This document shows, piece by piece, positions 63,781 to 64,000 of a stretch of 64,000 bases of DNA. Both the position numbers and the translations under genes were made by a program. Origin of the DNA: Cupriavidus pauculus (GTDB lineage Bacteria; Pseudomonadota; Gammaproteobacteria; Burkholderiales; Burkholderiaceae); the NCBI RefSeq assembly GCF_008801835.1, contig NZ_VZOW01000002.1:248001-312000 (forward strand), read 5' to 3'. Below the pieces are notes generated by a model. It saw only the letters and a list, made by a program, of their open reading frames with translations, was not told where the DNA came from and made no database searches. Positions within the stretch are counted from its first letter, which is position 1. Each line of letters starts with the position of its first letter.

Positions 63781-64000
63781 CGGTTGCGCGACGATAAACA
63801 GGTAGAGCACCCAGTGCATCGCATCGCCGGCCAGCTGCATCCAGCGCGCGCCGGGTTCTGCCGCAGGCGCGCCGCGCACCAGCCGCCACAGCAGACGCGG
63901 TACGGCCAGCGCCAATACCAGCGCGCCAGTCCATTCGTGAACGCTCATTGCCAGCGCACGCGCCGGCGTGCCCTTGGCGGCGAATCCCTTGAGTTCGATC
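63550..64000 (-). CDS. Cytochrome b561 (5' end lies beyond the right edge)
   Basis: The frame is open from the window edge (IELKGFAAKGTPARALAMSV) to a stop at 63550; an internal ATG at 63948 is not the true start. Visible heme-ligand histidines lie in MSVHEWTGALVL, DAMHWVLYLF and LHAMAALFHHYML, in three membrane helices. Proteins of this type carry electrons from quinol or act as superoxide oxidase. About 45 N-terminal residues are missing from view. Confidence 0.88.
   Translation of the reverse strand, partial: IELKGFAAKGTPARALAMSVHEWTGALVLALAVPRLLWRLVRGAPAAEPGARWMQLAGDAMHWVLYLFIVAQPILGIVTLNAGGHLLEWGGLTMPAMVAPDAHLKDIAKDLHESIGTAFYTVIGLHAMAALFHHYMLGDNTLRRMWRGK

Overview
The window looks like a chromosome segment of a Cupriavidus/Ralstonia-type betaproteobacterium (Burkholderiaceae). 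The evidence is high GC content, the conserved gyrA-serC-pheA-hisC-tyrA-aroA-cmk-rpsA-ihfB-lapA-lapB supercluster, a tmRNA whose tag reads ANDERYALAA, two adjacent cyanophycin synthetases as in Cupriavidus, and a filamentous prophage resembling the Ralstonia phiRSM group. The species assignment is inference.

Layout. 1-6659 (minus strand): a uracil-type permease cut by the left edge, a ComEA-like DNA-binding protein, then envelope sugar genes (hldD, rfaE1, ugd) and the LPS assembly regulators lapB/lapA. 6886-19562 (minus): ihfB, rpsA, cmk, the aromatic amino acid and serine genes aroA, tyrA, hisC, pheA, serC, a DUF2059 periplasmic protein and gyrA. A small plus-strand DUF2061 gene sits between cmk and aroA. 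20009-22726 (plus): an OmpA-family protein, ubiG, gph and the tmRNA gene ssrA. 22751-39910: two unknown genes; a cyanophycin-associated ABC exporter with DUF1854, divergent from the tandem cphA genes; an SRPBCC protein; amino-acid uptake components; dadA with a LysR regulator; and a CNNM/CBS membrane protein.

40192-48107 is an approximately 7.9-kb filamentous (inovirus) prophage in the 3' end of tRNA-Ser(CGA). It carries an XRE repressor, an ssDNA-binding protein, small structural proteins, the major coat protein, a pIII-like adsorption protein, a pVI-like DUF2523 protein, a Zot/pI assembly ATPase, an HUH replication initiator, a ribbon-helix-helix protein and a serine recombinase. A 13-bp core is duplicated at the ends. 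When the ends are joined on paper, the attachment site falls inside the repressor gene. The circular phage would encode a 161-residue repressor whose stop codon overlaps the recombinase start; the prophage encodes only a 102-residue version. This is the most interesting signal in the window.

48268-58881: serS, rarA, a HEAT-like protein, a lipoprotein, lolA, ftsK, trxB, an Smr protein, a TRIC-family membrane protein and a PII protein. 58984-64000: nadE, then a GNAT/FemAB-like gene and a cytochrome b561 gene whose convergent 3' ends are duplicated on both sides of an unrecognised gene. That is the structure expected from single-crossover integration of a circular molecule.
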